Origin: Kitasatospora herbaricolor
GTDB lineage: Bacteria; Actinomycetota; Actinomycetes; Streptomycetales; Streptomycetaceae
Length of the DNA: 64,000 nucleotides
Direction: 5' to 3'
Assembly (NCBI RefSeq): GCF_030813695.1
Contig: NZ_JAUSVA010000002.1
Coordinates: forward strand, 1,922,001 to 1,986,000
Shown piece by piece: positions 47,925 through 56,522 of this stretch. Position numbers and translations under genes: made by a program. The notes below the pieces were generated by a model. It saw only the letters and a list, made by a program, of their open reading frames with translations, did not search any database and was not told the DNA's origin. The first letter of the stretch is position 1. The number at the start of each line of letters is the position of its first letter.

Positions 47925-48368
47925 ATGACCGACAGGCTGACCGTCCGCCCTTACACCCCGGCGGACGAGGACACGGCGGTGCGGATATGGTCCCGGGCCG
48001 CCCGCCTCGCCCACCCCTTCCTCGCGGACGAGGGGACGGGCGCCCGCGAGCGGAAGATGCGCGAGGTGTACCTCGTCCTGGCGGACCACTGGATCGCCGA
48101 ACTCGACGGCGCCCCGGTGGGGGTGCTCGGTCTCCTCGGCGCCGAGATCGGCGGCCTCTTCGTGGCCCCCGAGGCCCAGGGCCGGGGCGTCGGCCGGGCG
48201 CTGGTCGGGCAGGCGGCGCTCCTGCACGGCGCGCTGACCCTGGAGGTCTACGAGAAGAACACCGCGGCCCGGCGGTTCTACGCCCGGGTGGGCTTCACCG
48301 AGCAGAGCCGGCGCCCCGACGAGGAGTACGACGAGGTGCTGCTGAAGCTGGCCCGGCCGGCGCCCTGA
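47925..48368 (+). CDS. GNAT N-acetyltransferase (147 aa)
   Basis: A short GNAT protein. TVRPYTPADEDTAVRIWSRA is the N-terminal strand and helix; AEIGGLFVAPEAQGRGVGRA contains the acetyl-CoA loop Q-x-x-G-x-G/A; LEVYEKNTAARRFYARVGFT is the conserved C-terminal N-x-x-A-x-x-F-Y segment. This resembles YjaB/PhnO-like acetyltransferases. The substrate is unknown. The ATG at 47925 lies about 180 bases from the tRNA-like gene on the other strand; the gap holds imperfect GC-rich repeats (about 47800-47860). Confidence 0.9.
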   Translation: MTDRLTVRPYTPADEDTAVRIWSRAARLAHPFLADEGTGARERKMREVYLVLADHWIAELDGAPVGVLGLLGAEIGGLFVAPEAQGRGVGRALVGQAALLHGALTLEVYEKNTAARRFYARVGFTEQSRRPDEEYDEVLLKLARPAP

Positions 48369-48419
48369 GGTCGTGCGGACGGTCGAGCGGGGTCCTCGGC
48401 CGTGTCCGGAGCGCGTCGC

Positions 48420-48527
48420 CTACCAGGGGATCGGGCCTGCCAGGTCGAAGTAGCCGCCGGTCGGGCCGTCCGGGCCCAGCAGGGCCATCCGGACGATGGC
48501 CTCGGCGGTGATCAACGTTGTGGTCAT
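48420..48527 (-). pseudogene. Remnant of a short-chain dehydrogenase gene (C-terminal 35 codons)
   Basis: The 35-residue frame ends LLGPDGPTGGYFDLAGPIPW, which is the usual C-terminal end of many actinomycete short-chain dehydrogenases (GPTGG-[FY]-F-x-x-x-GP-x-PW). The Rossmann fold and the Tyr-x-x-x-Lys motif are absent, and no matching sequence is found upstream in any frame. An ATG at 48527 makes it look like a tiny gene, but it is best read as the tail of a deleted gene. Confidence 0.7.
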
Positions 48528-48658
48528 GGGCCCAGCCTCTCCCCGCGGGACGCGACCGGCCAGTGGGTTTCGACGCGGCGCGTTCTGCCGCCCCGTCAGA
48601 GCGTCCTTCCCGCAGGTGCGTTGTGCCGCCCCGACCCAGGGACGTCGCAGTCGACCCG

Positions 48659-50011
48659 TCAGGCCGCCACCGCCGCAGCCCGGCTGCGGCGGGCGGCCCA
48701 GCGGACCGCCGGCGCCATCGCCAGCCCGGCCGCGGCGAAGACCGCGCCCAGTACGGCCCAGCCCGCCAGGCCGTACCCGATCACCGCGGTGCTGACCAGC
48801 GCCGGACCGATCATCATCGCGGCGGAGGTGCCCGCGTTGAAGACGCCCTGGTACGCGCCGTGCGCACCCTCGCCCGCGAGGTCGTAGCCGAGCGCCCAGC
48901 CGCCCGCCTGGCTGAGCACCTCGCCGAGGGCCTGCAGGGCGATCCCGGCCAGCACCACCACGGCGGCGGCCGTGGCCGGCAGTCCGTGGGCCAGGCCCAG
49001 CACCACGCTCGACCCGGCCAGCAGCAGTCCGCCGCGGCCGCAGGCCCGGGCCGCCAGCTCCGGACGCTCGGTGCCCCGGGTGGCGCGCACCTGGAGGGCC
49101 ACCACCAGCACCGTGTTCACCACCAGGGTGCCGGCCACCACGATGCGCGGCGCCTGCGTCTCCTTGACGATCCACAGCGGCACCCCGACCTCCAGCATCG
49201 CGAACTGCAGGCAGAGCACCGCGTTGAGCGCCGTCACGGCGAGGAACGGCCCGTTGCGCAGCGCGGGGTTCGGGCCGCGCCCGCCGGTCGGCGCACCGGT
49301 GCCCCGGCCGGCCTTCGCGCCCGCGGCCGCCCCGGCGTCCGGCCCGGTGGGCACGCCGGCGGGCGGGGCGATCCGGATCCGGCCGTAGAGGACGGCCACC
49401 ACGGCGAACGAGAGGGCGTCCAGCAGGATCGCGGTGACGTAGGCGGCGCGGGTGTCCACCTGCAGGACGACGGCGCCGAGCGCCGTGCCGAGGCACATCC
49501 CGACGTTGGTGACCACCCGGAGGTACGCGCGGCCGGCCACCCGGCGGTCGGCCGGCAGGACTTCGGCGTACAGCGCGTTGCGGACCGCCGAGGATCCCCG
49601 GTCGGCGGCCGTCACCGCGCAGGCCAGCAGCACGAAGGCGGCGTAGCCGTGCACCAGGGCGTACCCGGCCGTGCCGACCGCCTCCAGGGAGACCAGGACG
49701 ACCAGCACCCGCCGGATGCCCCAGCGGTCGGCGGCCCGCCCGGCGGGGATGCTCGCCGCGACCCCGCACAGGCCGGCGGCGGTGAGGCCGAAGCCGAGCT
49801 GGGCGGCGGAGAGGCCGAGCACCCGGGTGAAGAACAGCACCGCGACGGCGAGCGAGAGCCCGTTGCCGAGGCAGTTGAGCAGGGTGAGCCGGGCGAGCCG
49901 GCGCACCATCGGGTCGGGGTGCAGCAGCCGGGACGGACCGCGGGCGGGGACGGCGGCGGGGGTACCGGATTCGCTCGTGGCGGCCGGCACCCCGGTGGGT
50001 GTGGTGGTCAT
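48659..50011 (-). CDS. MFS transporter, drug/siderophore exporter-like (450 aa)
   Basis: About 12 hydrophobic helices. GLTAAGLCGVAASIPAGRAA, then DRWGIRRVLVVLVSLEAVGT, is the helix 2-3 region with the A-motif variant; RGSSAVRNALYAEVLPADRR is typical of EntS/tetracycline-type exporters. A long charged loop (about 220-255) divides the halves. The N-terminal 35 residues are a Pro/Thr-rich cytosolic tail. It is divergent from an ArsR-type regulator with 82 bases between, so expression is probably controlled by that protein. The exported compound is unknown. Confidence 0.88.
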   Translation of the reverse strand: MTTTPTGVPAATSESGTPAAVPARGPSRLLHPDPMVRRLARLTLLNCLGNGLSLAVAVLFFTRVLGLSAAQLGFGLTAAGLCGVAASIPAGRAADRWGIRRVLVVLVSLEAVGTAGYALVHGYAAFVLLACAVTAADRGSSAVRNALYAEVLPADRRVAGRAYLRVVTNVGMCLGTALGAVVLQVDTRAAYVTAILLDALSFAVVAVLYGRIRIAPPAGVPTGPDAGAAAGAKAGRGTGAPTGGRGPNPALRNGPFLAVTALNAVLCLQFAMLEVGVPLWIVKETQAPRIVVAGTLVVNTVLVVALQVRATRGTERPELAARACGRGGLLLAGSSVVLGLAHGLPATAAAVVVLAGIALQALGEVLSQAGGWALGYDLAGEGAHGAYQGVFNAGTSAAMMIGPALVSTAVIGYGLAGWAVLGAVFAAAGLAMAPAVRWAARRSRAAAVAA

Positions 50012-50093
50012 GTCCCGATCCCACCGCGCCTGCTGCCGCAGCAGAATTGATTTAGGGTGAGCCTCAAACATCGTCGTCGAGGCGGAGGCCCAG

Positions 50094-51080
50094 GTGCACC
50101 GGTTCCGGCTCGGCACGGCGGATCTGGCCGCGACCTCGTTCGCCCTGTCACCGCTCCAGGAGACGGTGCTCAGCCTGCGGATGTGGACCCATCCCGGCGT
50201 GTACGTCTGGCAGACCCCGGGCTTCGAGCGGCTCCGCCCGGCCTTCGAGCAGCTCGACTGCGGGCCTTTGCTCTGCTCCCTGATCGCGACCAACCGCTGG
50301 GTACCGGACTTCCTGACACCGCGTCCGCCCAACCCGGCCCCGGACTTCCGTTCCGAGCTGGCGGTGCTGCGGGCCACCCCGCCCGAGCGGCTGCGGACCG
50401 AACTGGAGCAGGCCTACCTGCCGCACGACCGGACGATCCCCGAACTGCTCGCCGCCGGGCTGCACGACCCCGCCGCACTGCTGACCCGGATCGCCGACGC
50501 GGTCGAGGAGTACTGGGAGCGCTGCCTGGCCCCGCACTGGTGGCCGCGGGCCCGCGCGGTGCTGGAGGCCGACCTGGTGCACCGCTCCCGGGTGCTGGCC
50601 CACTACGGGGCGGCGGCGCTCTTCGCCGAACTGGACAGCCGGCTGCGCTGGGCGGACGGCGTGCTGGCGATCCACCGCAAGTGGGAGAACCTCGACGGGG
50701 ACGTGCCGGTGGACGGCCGGGGTCTCGTACTGGTGCCGACCTTCTTCGCGCGGGGCGCCATCACCTCGATCAGCGACGACCATCCGCCGATGATCAGCTA
50801 CCCGGCCCGCGGTCAGGCGACGATGGCCGGCGCGCCCGCCTCCCCGCCGACCTCGCACGCCCTGGAGCTGCTGCTGGGCGCCCCCAAGGCCCGGTTGCTG
50901 GGCCTGCTGGCCGAGCCCGCCTCCACCACCGAGCTGGCCCGCCGGCTCGGCGTCACCCCCGGCGCGGTGAGCCAGCACCTGGCGGTGCTCTTCGACACCC
51001 GCCTGGTCACCCGCGCCCGGCACGGCCGCTCGGTGCTGTACGCCCGGAGCGCGCTCGGGGACGAACTGGCGGGGCGCTGA
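50094..51080 (+). CDS. ArsR family winged-helix regulator with large N-terminal domain (328 aa)
   Basis: The C-terminal 70 residues are an ArsR-type winged helix: LLGAPKARLLGLLAEPASTT, then ELARRLGVTPGAVSQHLAVL, and RHGRSVLYARSALGDEL as the wing. The N-terminal 240 residues (LGTADLAATSFALSPLQETV, WTHPGVYVWQTP) resemble the DUF5937-type domain common in actinobacterial regulators. No metal-binding Cys cluster of classical ArsR is seen, so it probably senses a small molecule. The GTG at 50094 starts HRFRLGTADLA. The divergent MFS exporter is its likely target. Confidence 0.88.
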   Translation: MHRFRLGTADLAATSFALSPLQETVLSLRMWTHPGVYVWQTPGFERLRPAFEQLDCGPLLCSLIATNRWVPDFLTPRPPNPAPDFRSELAVLRATPPERLRTELEQAYLPHDRTIPELLAAGLHDPAALLTRIADAVEEYWERCLAPHWWPRARAVLEADLVHRSRVLAHYGAAALFAELDSRLRWADGVLAIHRKWENLDGDVPVDGRGLVLVPTFFARGAITSISDDHPPMISYPARGQATMAGAPASPPTSHALELLLGAPKARLLGLLAEPASTTELARRLGVTPGAVSQHLAVLFDTRLVTRARHGRSVLYARSALGDELAGR

Positions 51081-51152
51081 CCCCGCCCGGAGTCTCCCCG
51101 CCAGGCCCTCGAACCGCCGGCAGCAACACCGCTCCGTCCACCAACTCCCAAA

Positions 51153-51194
51153 TGGTATGGACCTGTTGACGCATTGGTCCAGTCCTCCTACAGT
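51153..51194 (+). promoter_or_regulatory. Chitinase promoter with DasR-like direct repeats
   Basis: TTGACG (51166-51171), a 17-base spacer and TACAGT (51189-51194) are a near-ideal promoter. Two imperfect 12-bp direct repeats, TGGTATGGACCT (51153-51164) and TGGTCCAGTCCT (51175-51186), start 22 bases apart. Their consensus TGGTCTAGACCA is the dre element of Streptomyces chitinase genes, bound by the GlcNAc-responsive repressor DasR and needed for chitin induction. Confidence 0.75.
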
Positions 51195-51279
51195 TCCCAT
51201 GCCCCCACCCCCACCATCGGGGGCGCCATGCGCAAGGTTCCGAACCGCCCTGTCCAACCCCACTGCCACAGGGAGAACC

Positions 51280-53583
51280 ATGTCCGCACAGCACCACGCC
51301 GGCCGGCGCAGAACGCGCCGCAGGATGGCGTCCCTGCTCACCGCGCTGCTCCTGCCCCTCGCCGCGATCACCGCCCTGGCCGCCCCGGCGCACGCCGCCG
51401 GCAAGCTCACCGCCGCCTTCACCAGCGCCGACAACGGCTCCTGGTGGAAGGGCACCTACATCGTCCACAACGACAACGCCGCCGCCGTCTCCGGCTGGAC
51501 GCTGGAGTTCGACCTCCCGGCGGGCGTCACCATCAGCGGCAGCTACAACGGCGACGCCACCGTGAGCGGCCGCCACGTCACCGCGAAGAACGCCTACTAC
51601 AACGCCAACGTCGCCGCGCACGGCACCACGGAGCCCTACAGCTTCTGGTTCGTGGCCAACGGCCCGATCGGCGCGCCGACCGGCTGCCGGATCAACGGCG
51701 ACAAGTGCGACGGCAGTTCGGACGTCCTCCCGGGCGCCCCCGGCGCCCCGCAGGTCACCGAGTCGACCGCGCACAGCCTCGCGCTCAGCTGGCCGGCCGC
51801 CACCGCCGGCGACTTCCCGGTCGCCTCGTACGAGGTGCTGAGCGGCGCCACCGTACTGGCCACCTCCACCACCACCTCGGTCCTGGTCACCGGCCTGACC
51901 CCGGCGACCGCCTACACCCTGGCCGTCCGGGCCAAGGACACCCGGGGCAACACCGGCCCGCTCGGCGCGGGCGTCGCGGCGCGCACCGTCGACCCGGCCA
52001 CCGACACCTCGCCGCCGACCGCGCCGGGCGCCCTGCGCAGCACGGCCGTCACCTCGTCCTCGATCAGCCTCGCCTGGACGGCGGCCACCGACAACCAGCG
52101 GATCTCCGCCTACGACGTCTACCAGGGCGCCGTCCTGGCGCAGACCGTCACCGGCGCCACCACCACGGCGACCGTGGCCGGACTCTCGCCGTCCACCGCC
52201 TACACCTTCACGGTGAAGGCCCGCGACCCCGCCGACAACGTCTCACCCGCGTCCAACGCGCTGACCGTCAGCACCGGTGACCTGGTCGGCCCCGGCAAGT
52301 ACGCCCGGGTCGGGTACTTCACCCAGTGGGGCATCTACGGCCGCCAGTACTTCGTGAAGAACCTCGACACCTCGGGCAGCGCGGCCAAGCTGGACGTCAT
52401 CAACTACGCCTTCGAGAACATCGACCCGGTCAACCTGACCTGCCTGGCCGGCGTCACCAAGGGCACCACCGCCGACCCGCAGGACCCTGACCAGGGCACC
52501 GGCGCGGGCGACGCGGACGCCGACTACGCCCGGCCGATGAGCGCGGCGCAGTCGGTGGACGGGGTGGCCGACGACGGCTGGGGCCCGCTGCGCGGCAACC
52601 TCGGCCAGCTGAAGAAGCTCAAGGCCAAGTACCCGAACCTCAAGGTGGTCGTCTCGCTCGGCGGCTGGACGTACTCCAAGTACTTCTCGGACGCGGCCGC
52701 CACCGACGCCTCCCGCAAGAAGCTGGTCTCCTCCTGCCTCGACATCTGGATCAAGGGCAACCTGCCGCTCTACAACGGCGCGGGCGGCCCGGGCGTGGGA
52801 GCCGGCATCTTCGACGGCATCGATCTCGACTGGGAGTGGCCCGGCTCGGCCGACGGCCACGCCGGCAACCACTGGAGCGCGGCCGACAAGGACAACCTGA
52901 CCCTGCTGCTGGCCGAGTTCCGCAAGCAGCTGGACGCCCTGGGCGGCTCGCACAAGCTGCTGACCGCCTTCACCCCGGCCGACCCGGTCAAGATCAACCA
53001 GGGCTGGGACCTCTCCAGGATCTTCACCTACCTGGACATCGCCAACGTCCAGGGCTACGACTTCCACGGCGCCGGCAGCGACAACTCCTGGGAGCCGAAC
53101 CGCGCCGGCCACCAGGCCAACCTCTACGCCGACGCCCAGGACCCGTATCCCTTCCACTTCAGCGTGGACGCCGCCGTCCAGACCTACCTCACCGCCGGGG
53201 TGAACCCGCGCAAGCTCACCATCGGGTTCCCGTTCTACGGCCGGGGCTGGCAGGGCGTCACCGCCGGCGGGGCGAACGGCGAATGGCAGGCCGCGACCGG
53301 CGCGGCACCGGGCCAGTTCGCCGAGGAGGCCGGCACCAGGGGGTACAACAACCTGCTGGCCAGTGTCCCCAACCTGACCGTCTACCACGACACCCAGTCG
53401 GTCTCGACCTACGGCTACACCGGGGCCGGCGGCCAGTGGTGGACCTTCGACGACCCCTGGTCGATCGGCCAGAAGACCGCCTACCTGAAGTCCAAGGGCC
53501 TGCTGGGCAGCATGATCTGGGAGATGTCCGGCGACACTCCCACCGGCACCCTGATCACCGCGCTCGACAACGGCCTGAAGTAG
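51280..53583 (+). CDS. Secreted chitinase, CBM2-FN3-FN3-GH18 (767 aa)
   Basis: A Tat/Sec-like signal (RRRTRRRMASLLTALLLPLA, cleavage after PAHA) is followed by a CBM2-type cellulose/chitin-binding module (GSWWKGTYIVHNDNAAAVSG with surface Trp), two fibronectin type III domains (about 152-240 and 245-335) and a GH18 barrel from about 345. The catalytic motif FDGIDLDWEWP (about 511) has the complete D-x-x-D-x-D-x-E with the acid Glu; SLGGWTYSKYF and GYDFHGAGSDNSWEPN are the flanking substrate strands. The bacterial ChiA/ChiC-like enzyme hydrolyses chitin outside the cell. GGGAG precedes the ATG. The promoter carries DasR-like repeats and a strong terminator follows. Confidence 0.96.
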   Translation: MSAQHHAGRRRTRRRMASLLTALLLPLAAITALAAPAHAAGKLTAAFTSADNGSWWKGTYIVHNDNAAAVSGWTLEFDLPAGVTISGSYNGDATVSGRHVTAKNAYYNANVAAHGTTEPYSFWFVANGPIGAPTGCRINGDKCDGSSDVLPGAPGAPQVTESTAHSLALSWPAATAGDFPVASYEVLSGATVLATSTTTSVLVTGLTPATAYTLAVRAKDTRGNTGPLGAGVAARTVDPATDTSPPTAPGALRSTAVTSSSISLAWTAATDNQRISAYDVYQGAVLAQTVTGATTTATVAGLSPSTAYTFTVKARDPADNVSPASNALTVSTGDLVGPGKYARVGYFTQWGIYGRQYFVKNLDTSGSAAKLDVINYAFENIDPVNLTCLAGVTKGTTADPQDPDQGTGAGDADADYARPMSAAQSVDGVADDGWGPLRGNLGQLKKLKAKYPNLKVVVSLGGWTYSKYFSDAAATDASRKKLVSSCLDIWIKGNLPLYNGAGGPGVGAGIFDGIDLDWEWPGSADGHAGNHWSAADKDNLTLLLAEFRKQLDALGGSHKLLTAFTPADPVKINQGWDLSRIFTYLDIANVQGYDFHGAGSDNSWEPNRAGHQANLYADAQDPYPFHFSVDAAVQTYLTAGVNPRKLTIGFPFYGRGWQGVTAGGANGEWQAATGAAPGQFAEEAGTRGYNNLLASVPNLTVYHDTQSVSTYGYTGAGGQWWTFDDPWSIGQKTAYLKSKGLLGSMIWEMSGDTPTGTLITALDNGLK

Positions 53584-53624
53584 GGCCCTCGGTACCGCCC
53601 CGCCCGGACCGTCCCACCGCCGGC

Positions 53625-53666
53625 CCGGGCTCCGGCCCCGGACGGTCGTCCGGTGCCGGAGCCCGG
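53625..53666 (+). terminator. Chitinase terminator
   Basis: A perfect 12-bp stem (53625-53636 and 53655-53666) whose 18-base loop itself contains a 6-bp hairpin (CCGGAC/GTCCGG). It lies 42 bases after the chitinase stop and before the convergent flavoprotein gene. Confidence 0.8.
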
Positions 53667-53712
53667 ACCGTCCGGGGCGGGGCGGGGCGGGGCGACCACG
53701 TGGCGGAGCCGC

Positions 53713-54999
53713 TCAGCGCGAGGCGAGCGCCGAGAGCCGTCGCGCCGCGCGGTACTGGCGCAGCACCTGGGCGAAGGTGGTGTGCCCCTGGGTGGTGCGG
53801 GCGAAGGCCCGCCAGGCCGGGTCGACCAGGCAGACGGCCGCGTGGAAGAGGTGCGGGCGGCGCTCGAAGGCCGCCAGCATCTGCTTGCCGGCGCGCATCT
53901 CCACGCCCAGGCCCGCCTTGATCGCGAAGGCGTAGTTGAGGGTCTGCCGGCGCACGTCGGTGGTGCCGTTCGCCTCGGCGACCTTCACGGCCCACTCGCC
54001 CGCGAGCCGGCCGGAGCGCAGCGCGTACGAGATGCCCTCCCGGGTCCACGGCTCCAGCAGGCCCGCGGCGTCGCCGGCGACCAGCACACGGCCCCGGCTG
54101 AGCGGCGAGTCCTCGGCGCGGCAGCGGGTCAGGTGCCCGGACTCCACGCTCGGGGTGAACCCGGCCAGGCCGAGCCGGCGGATGTAGTCGGCGAGGTACT
54201 GCTTGGTGCGCTCGCCGTCGCCGCGGGCGGAGATGACGCCCACGGTGAGGCTGCCCGACTCGGTCTTGGGGAAGACCCAGCCGTAACTGCCCGGCAGCGG
54301 CCCCCAGTCGAGGTGGATCCGGCCGGCCCAGTGCCGGGAGATCTCCGCCGGGACGGGGATCTCCGCCTCCAGGCCGAGGTCGATCTGGTCGAAGGTCACC
54401 CCGACGTGGCGGCCGATCCGGCCCGCGCTGCCGTCCGCGCCGACCACCGCGCGGGCCTCGAAGCTGCGCCCGTCGGTGGCGGTGACGACGACCGTGCGGT
54501 GGTCGCCGCCGCGCTGCTCGACACCGCTGACGGTCACTCCGGTCACCAGCACGGCGCCGGCCTGCTTGGCGGCCTGCACCAGGCGCAGGTCGAACTCGTC
54601 CCGGTTGACCAGGCCGAACAGCATCCGCTTGGAGCGCCGGGTGCGGGTGAATCGCCCGTTGTAGGCGAAGGTGACGGCGTGCACGCGGTCCTGCAGCGGC
54701 AGGACGAAGTCCGGCGGCAGGCTGTCCCTGGAGGGGCCGATGATGCCGCCGCCGCAGGTCTTGTAGCGGGGGTGCTCGGCCTTGTCGAGGAGCAGTACCC
54801 GGCGGCCCTGCGCGGCGGCGGCGTGGGCGGCGGAGGATCCGGCCGGACCGGCGCCGACCACGACCACGTCCCAGATGCCGTCGAGCGGTTCGGGCCCGGG
54901 CCCGGCCCCGGGGAGTTCTGCGGCGACCGGGTTGTCTGCACCGGCCGGGCGGTCTGCACCGAGCGGGCTGCGGGAAACGGAGCTACCGGAGTCTGTCAC
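53713..54999 (-). CDS. Geranylgeranyl reductase family FAD protein (428 aa)
   Basis: A flavin-dependent reductase of the GGR/Lycopene-cyclase-like group. The dinucleotide loop is WDVVVVGAGPAGSSAAHAAA; AEHPRYKTCGGGIIG is the GGR-specific C-G-G motif near the active site; VVGADGSAGRIGRHVGV and VLVAGDAAGLLEPWTREGIS are the second and third FAD-binding stretches. It is expected to saturate isoprenoid double bonds, such as in menaquinone or membrane lipids. I chose the GTG at 54999; a TTG at 55008 would add three residues. The N-terminal 45 residues are a disordered Gly/Pro-rich extension. No isoprenoid genes are adjacent. Confidence 0.9.
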   Translation of the reverse strand: MTDSGSSVSRSPLGADRPAGADNPVAAELPGAGPGPEPLDGIWDVVVVGAGPAGSSAAHAAAAQGRRVLLLDKAEHPRYKTCGGGIIGPSRDSLPPDFVLPLQDRVHAVTFAYNGRFTRTRRSKRMLFGLVNRDEFDLRLVQAAKQAGAVLVTGVTVSGVEQRGGDHRTVVVTATDGRSFEARAVVGADGSAGRIGRHVGVTFDQIDLGLEAEIPVPAEISRHWAGRIHLDWGPLPGSYGWVFPKTESGSLTVGVISARGDGERTKQYLADYIRRLGLAGFTPSVESGHLTRCRAEDSPLSRGRVLVAGDAAGLLEPWTREGISYALRSGRLAGEWAVKVAEANGTTDVRRQTLNYAFAIKAGLGVEMRAGKQMLAAFERRPHLFHAAVCLVDPAWRAFARTTQGHTTFAQVLRQYRAARRLSALASR

Positions 55000-55157
55000 G
55001 TCGAGCAATCCTATGGGTCCGGCGGCCGGGTCGGCCGCCCACCACCACGCTCGTGTCAGATTCCCCTCCCGGGGGCGGCCGGCGCACCTCTATGATCATG
55101 GCCATCCCCCTTGTCGTGTTCACCCGAACCACCCCCTCGGAGAACCTGGAGACCCCG

Positions 55158-56522
55158 ATGCCGCAGTTGTCCCTGGCCGACGCCGTCAGTTCGCTGATGG
55201 GGCGGGCCCGCACCGACCTCGCCGAGCTGGTGGCCTTCCCCTCGGTGGCCGACCCGCGCCAGTTCCCGGTCGAGGAGTGCGACAAGGCGGCCCGGTGGGT
55301 CGCCGACGCCTTCGCCGCCGAGGGCCTGACGGGCGTGCGGCTGCTGGACACCCCGGACGGCACCCGGTCCGTGTACGCCGAGCTGCCCGGGCCGGCCGGC
55401 GCGCCGACGGTGCTGCTGTACTCGCACTACGACGTGCAGCCGCCGCTGGACGAGGCGGCCTGGCTGAGCCCGGCCTTCGAGCTGACCGAGCGGGACGGCC
55501 GCTGGTACGGGCGGGGCGCGGCGGACTGCAAGGGCAACATCCTGATGCACCTGACGGCGCTCCGAGCGCTGCGCGCGGCGGACGGCTCGTACCCGGTCGG
55601 CCTGAAGGTCATCGTCGAGGGCTCCGAGGAGCAGGGCACCGGCGGCCTCGAGCGGTACGCCGAGGCACACCCCGAACTGCTGGCCGCGGACGTCATCGTG
55701 ATCGGCGACACCGGCAACTTCGCGCCGGGCCTGCCGACCGTCACGGCCTCGCTGCGCGGGATGACCGTGGTCGAGGTGACCGTCAGCACGCTGGCCGGAA
55801 ACCTGCACTCGGGCGCCTTCGGCGGCGCCGCCCCCGACGCCCTGCAGGCCCTGGTGCGGGCGCTGGCCTCGCTGCACGACGAGCAGGGCGCGCTCACCGT
55901 CGAGGGCCTCGCGGCGGATCAGGCCTGGCCCGGCGTCGACTACCCCGAGGAGCAGTTCCGGGCCGACGCCAAGGTACTGGACGGCGTGCGCCTGGTCGGG
56001 ACGGGCAGCGTCGCGGACCGTCTCTGGGCCCGGCCCGCCGTCACGGTGCTCGGCATCGACGCCCCGCCGGTGATCGGCGCCACCTCGTCCGTCCAGGCGA
56101 GCGCCAAGGCGCTGGTCAGCCTGCGGGTGCCGCCGGGCCTGGCCACCGGCACCGCCCAGGACGCCCTGGTGACGCACCTGGAGGCCGCGGTGCCGTTCGG
56201 CGCCCGGGTGCGGGTCGAGCGGCTGAGCGGCGGTGAGGCGTTCAGCGCGGACACCTCCGGCCCGGCCTACGAGGCGATGGGCGCGGCGATGCTGGAGGCC
56301 TTCGGCAAGGAGATGGTCGCCTCCGGCGAGGGCGGCTCGATCCCGCTCTGCAACACCCTGCGCACGCTCTACCCGGAGGCGGAGATCGTCCTGATCGGGG
56401 TCGAGGAGCCGACCACCCAGATCCACGCGGTGAACGAGAGCGTGGATCCGCGGGAGCTGGAGCTGATGGCCCTCACCGAGGCGCTCTTCCTGCGGAACTA
56501 CGCCGAGGCCCGCCGGGCCTGA
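55158..56522 (+). CDS. M20 family metallo-dipeptidase (454 aa)
   Basis: A zinc dipeptidase of the PepV/CNDP type. Metal ligands: H and D in YSHYDVQPP, D in YGRGAADCKGN, E-E in VEGSEEQGTGG (catalytic base then ligand), D in IVIGDTGNF and the late H in TTQIHAVNESVD. The dimerisation domain (about 195-320) is present. It hydrolyses dipeptides in the cytosol. The ATG at 55158 has GGAG 8 bases upstream; longer in-frame starts only extend into the promoter. The 3' end overlaps the end of the opposing gene by 25 bases. Confidence 0.93.
   Translation: MPQLSLADAVSSLMGRARTDLAELVAFPSVADPRQFPVEECDKAARWVADAFAAEGLTGVRLLDTPDGTRSVYAELPGPAGAPTVLLYSHYDVQPPLDEAAWLSPAFELTERDGRWYGRGAADCKGNILMHLTALRALRAADGSYPVGLKVIVEGSEEQGTGGLERYAEAHPELLAADVIVIGDTGNFAPGLPTVTASLRGMTVVEVTVSTLAGNLHSGAFGGAAPDALQALVRALASLHDEQGALTVEGLAADQAWPGVDYPEEQFRADAKVLDGVRLVGTGSVADRLWARPAVTVLGIDAPPVIGATSSVQASAKALVSLRVPPGLATGTAQDALVTHLEAAVPFGARVRVERLSGGEAFSADTSGPAYEAMGAAMLEAFGKEMVASGEGGSIPLCNTLRTLYPEAEIVLIGVEEPTTQIHAVNESVDPRELELMALTEALFLRNYAEARRA

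Noticed and set aside
50050..50072. TTTAGGGTGAGCCTCAAA between the MFS and ArsR genes as an iron (DtxR/DmdR) box
   Set aside because: Only about half of the 19-bp consensus positions match and the spacing of the half-sites is wrong.
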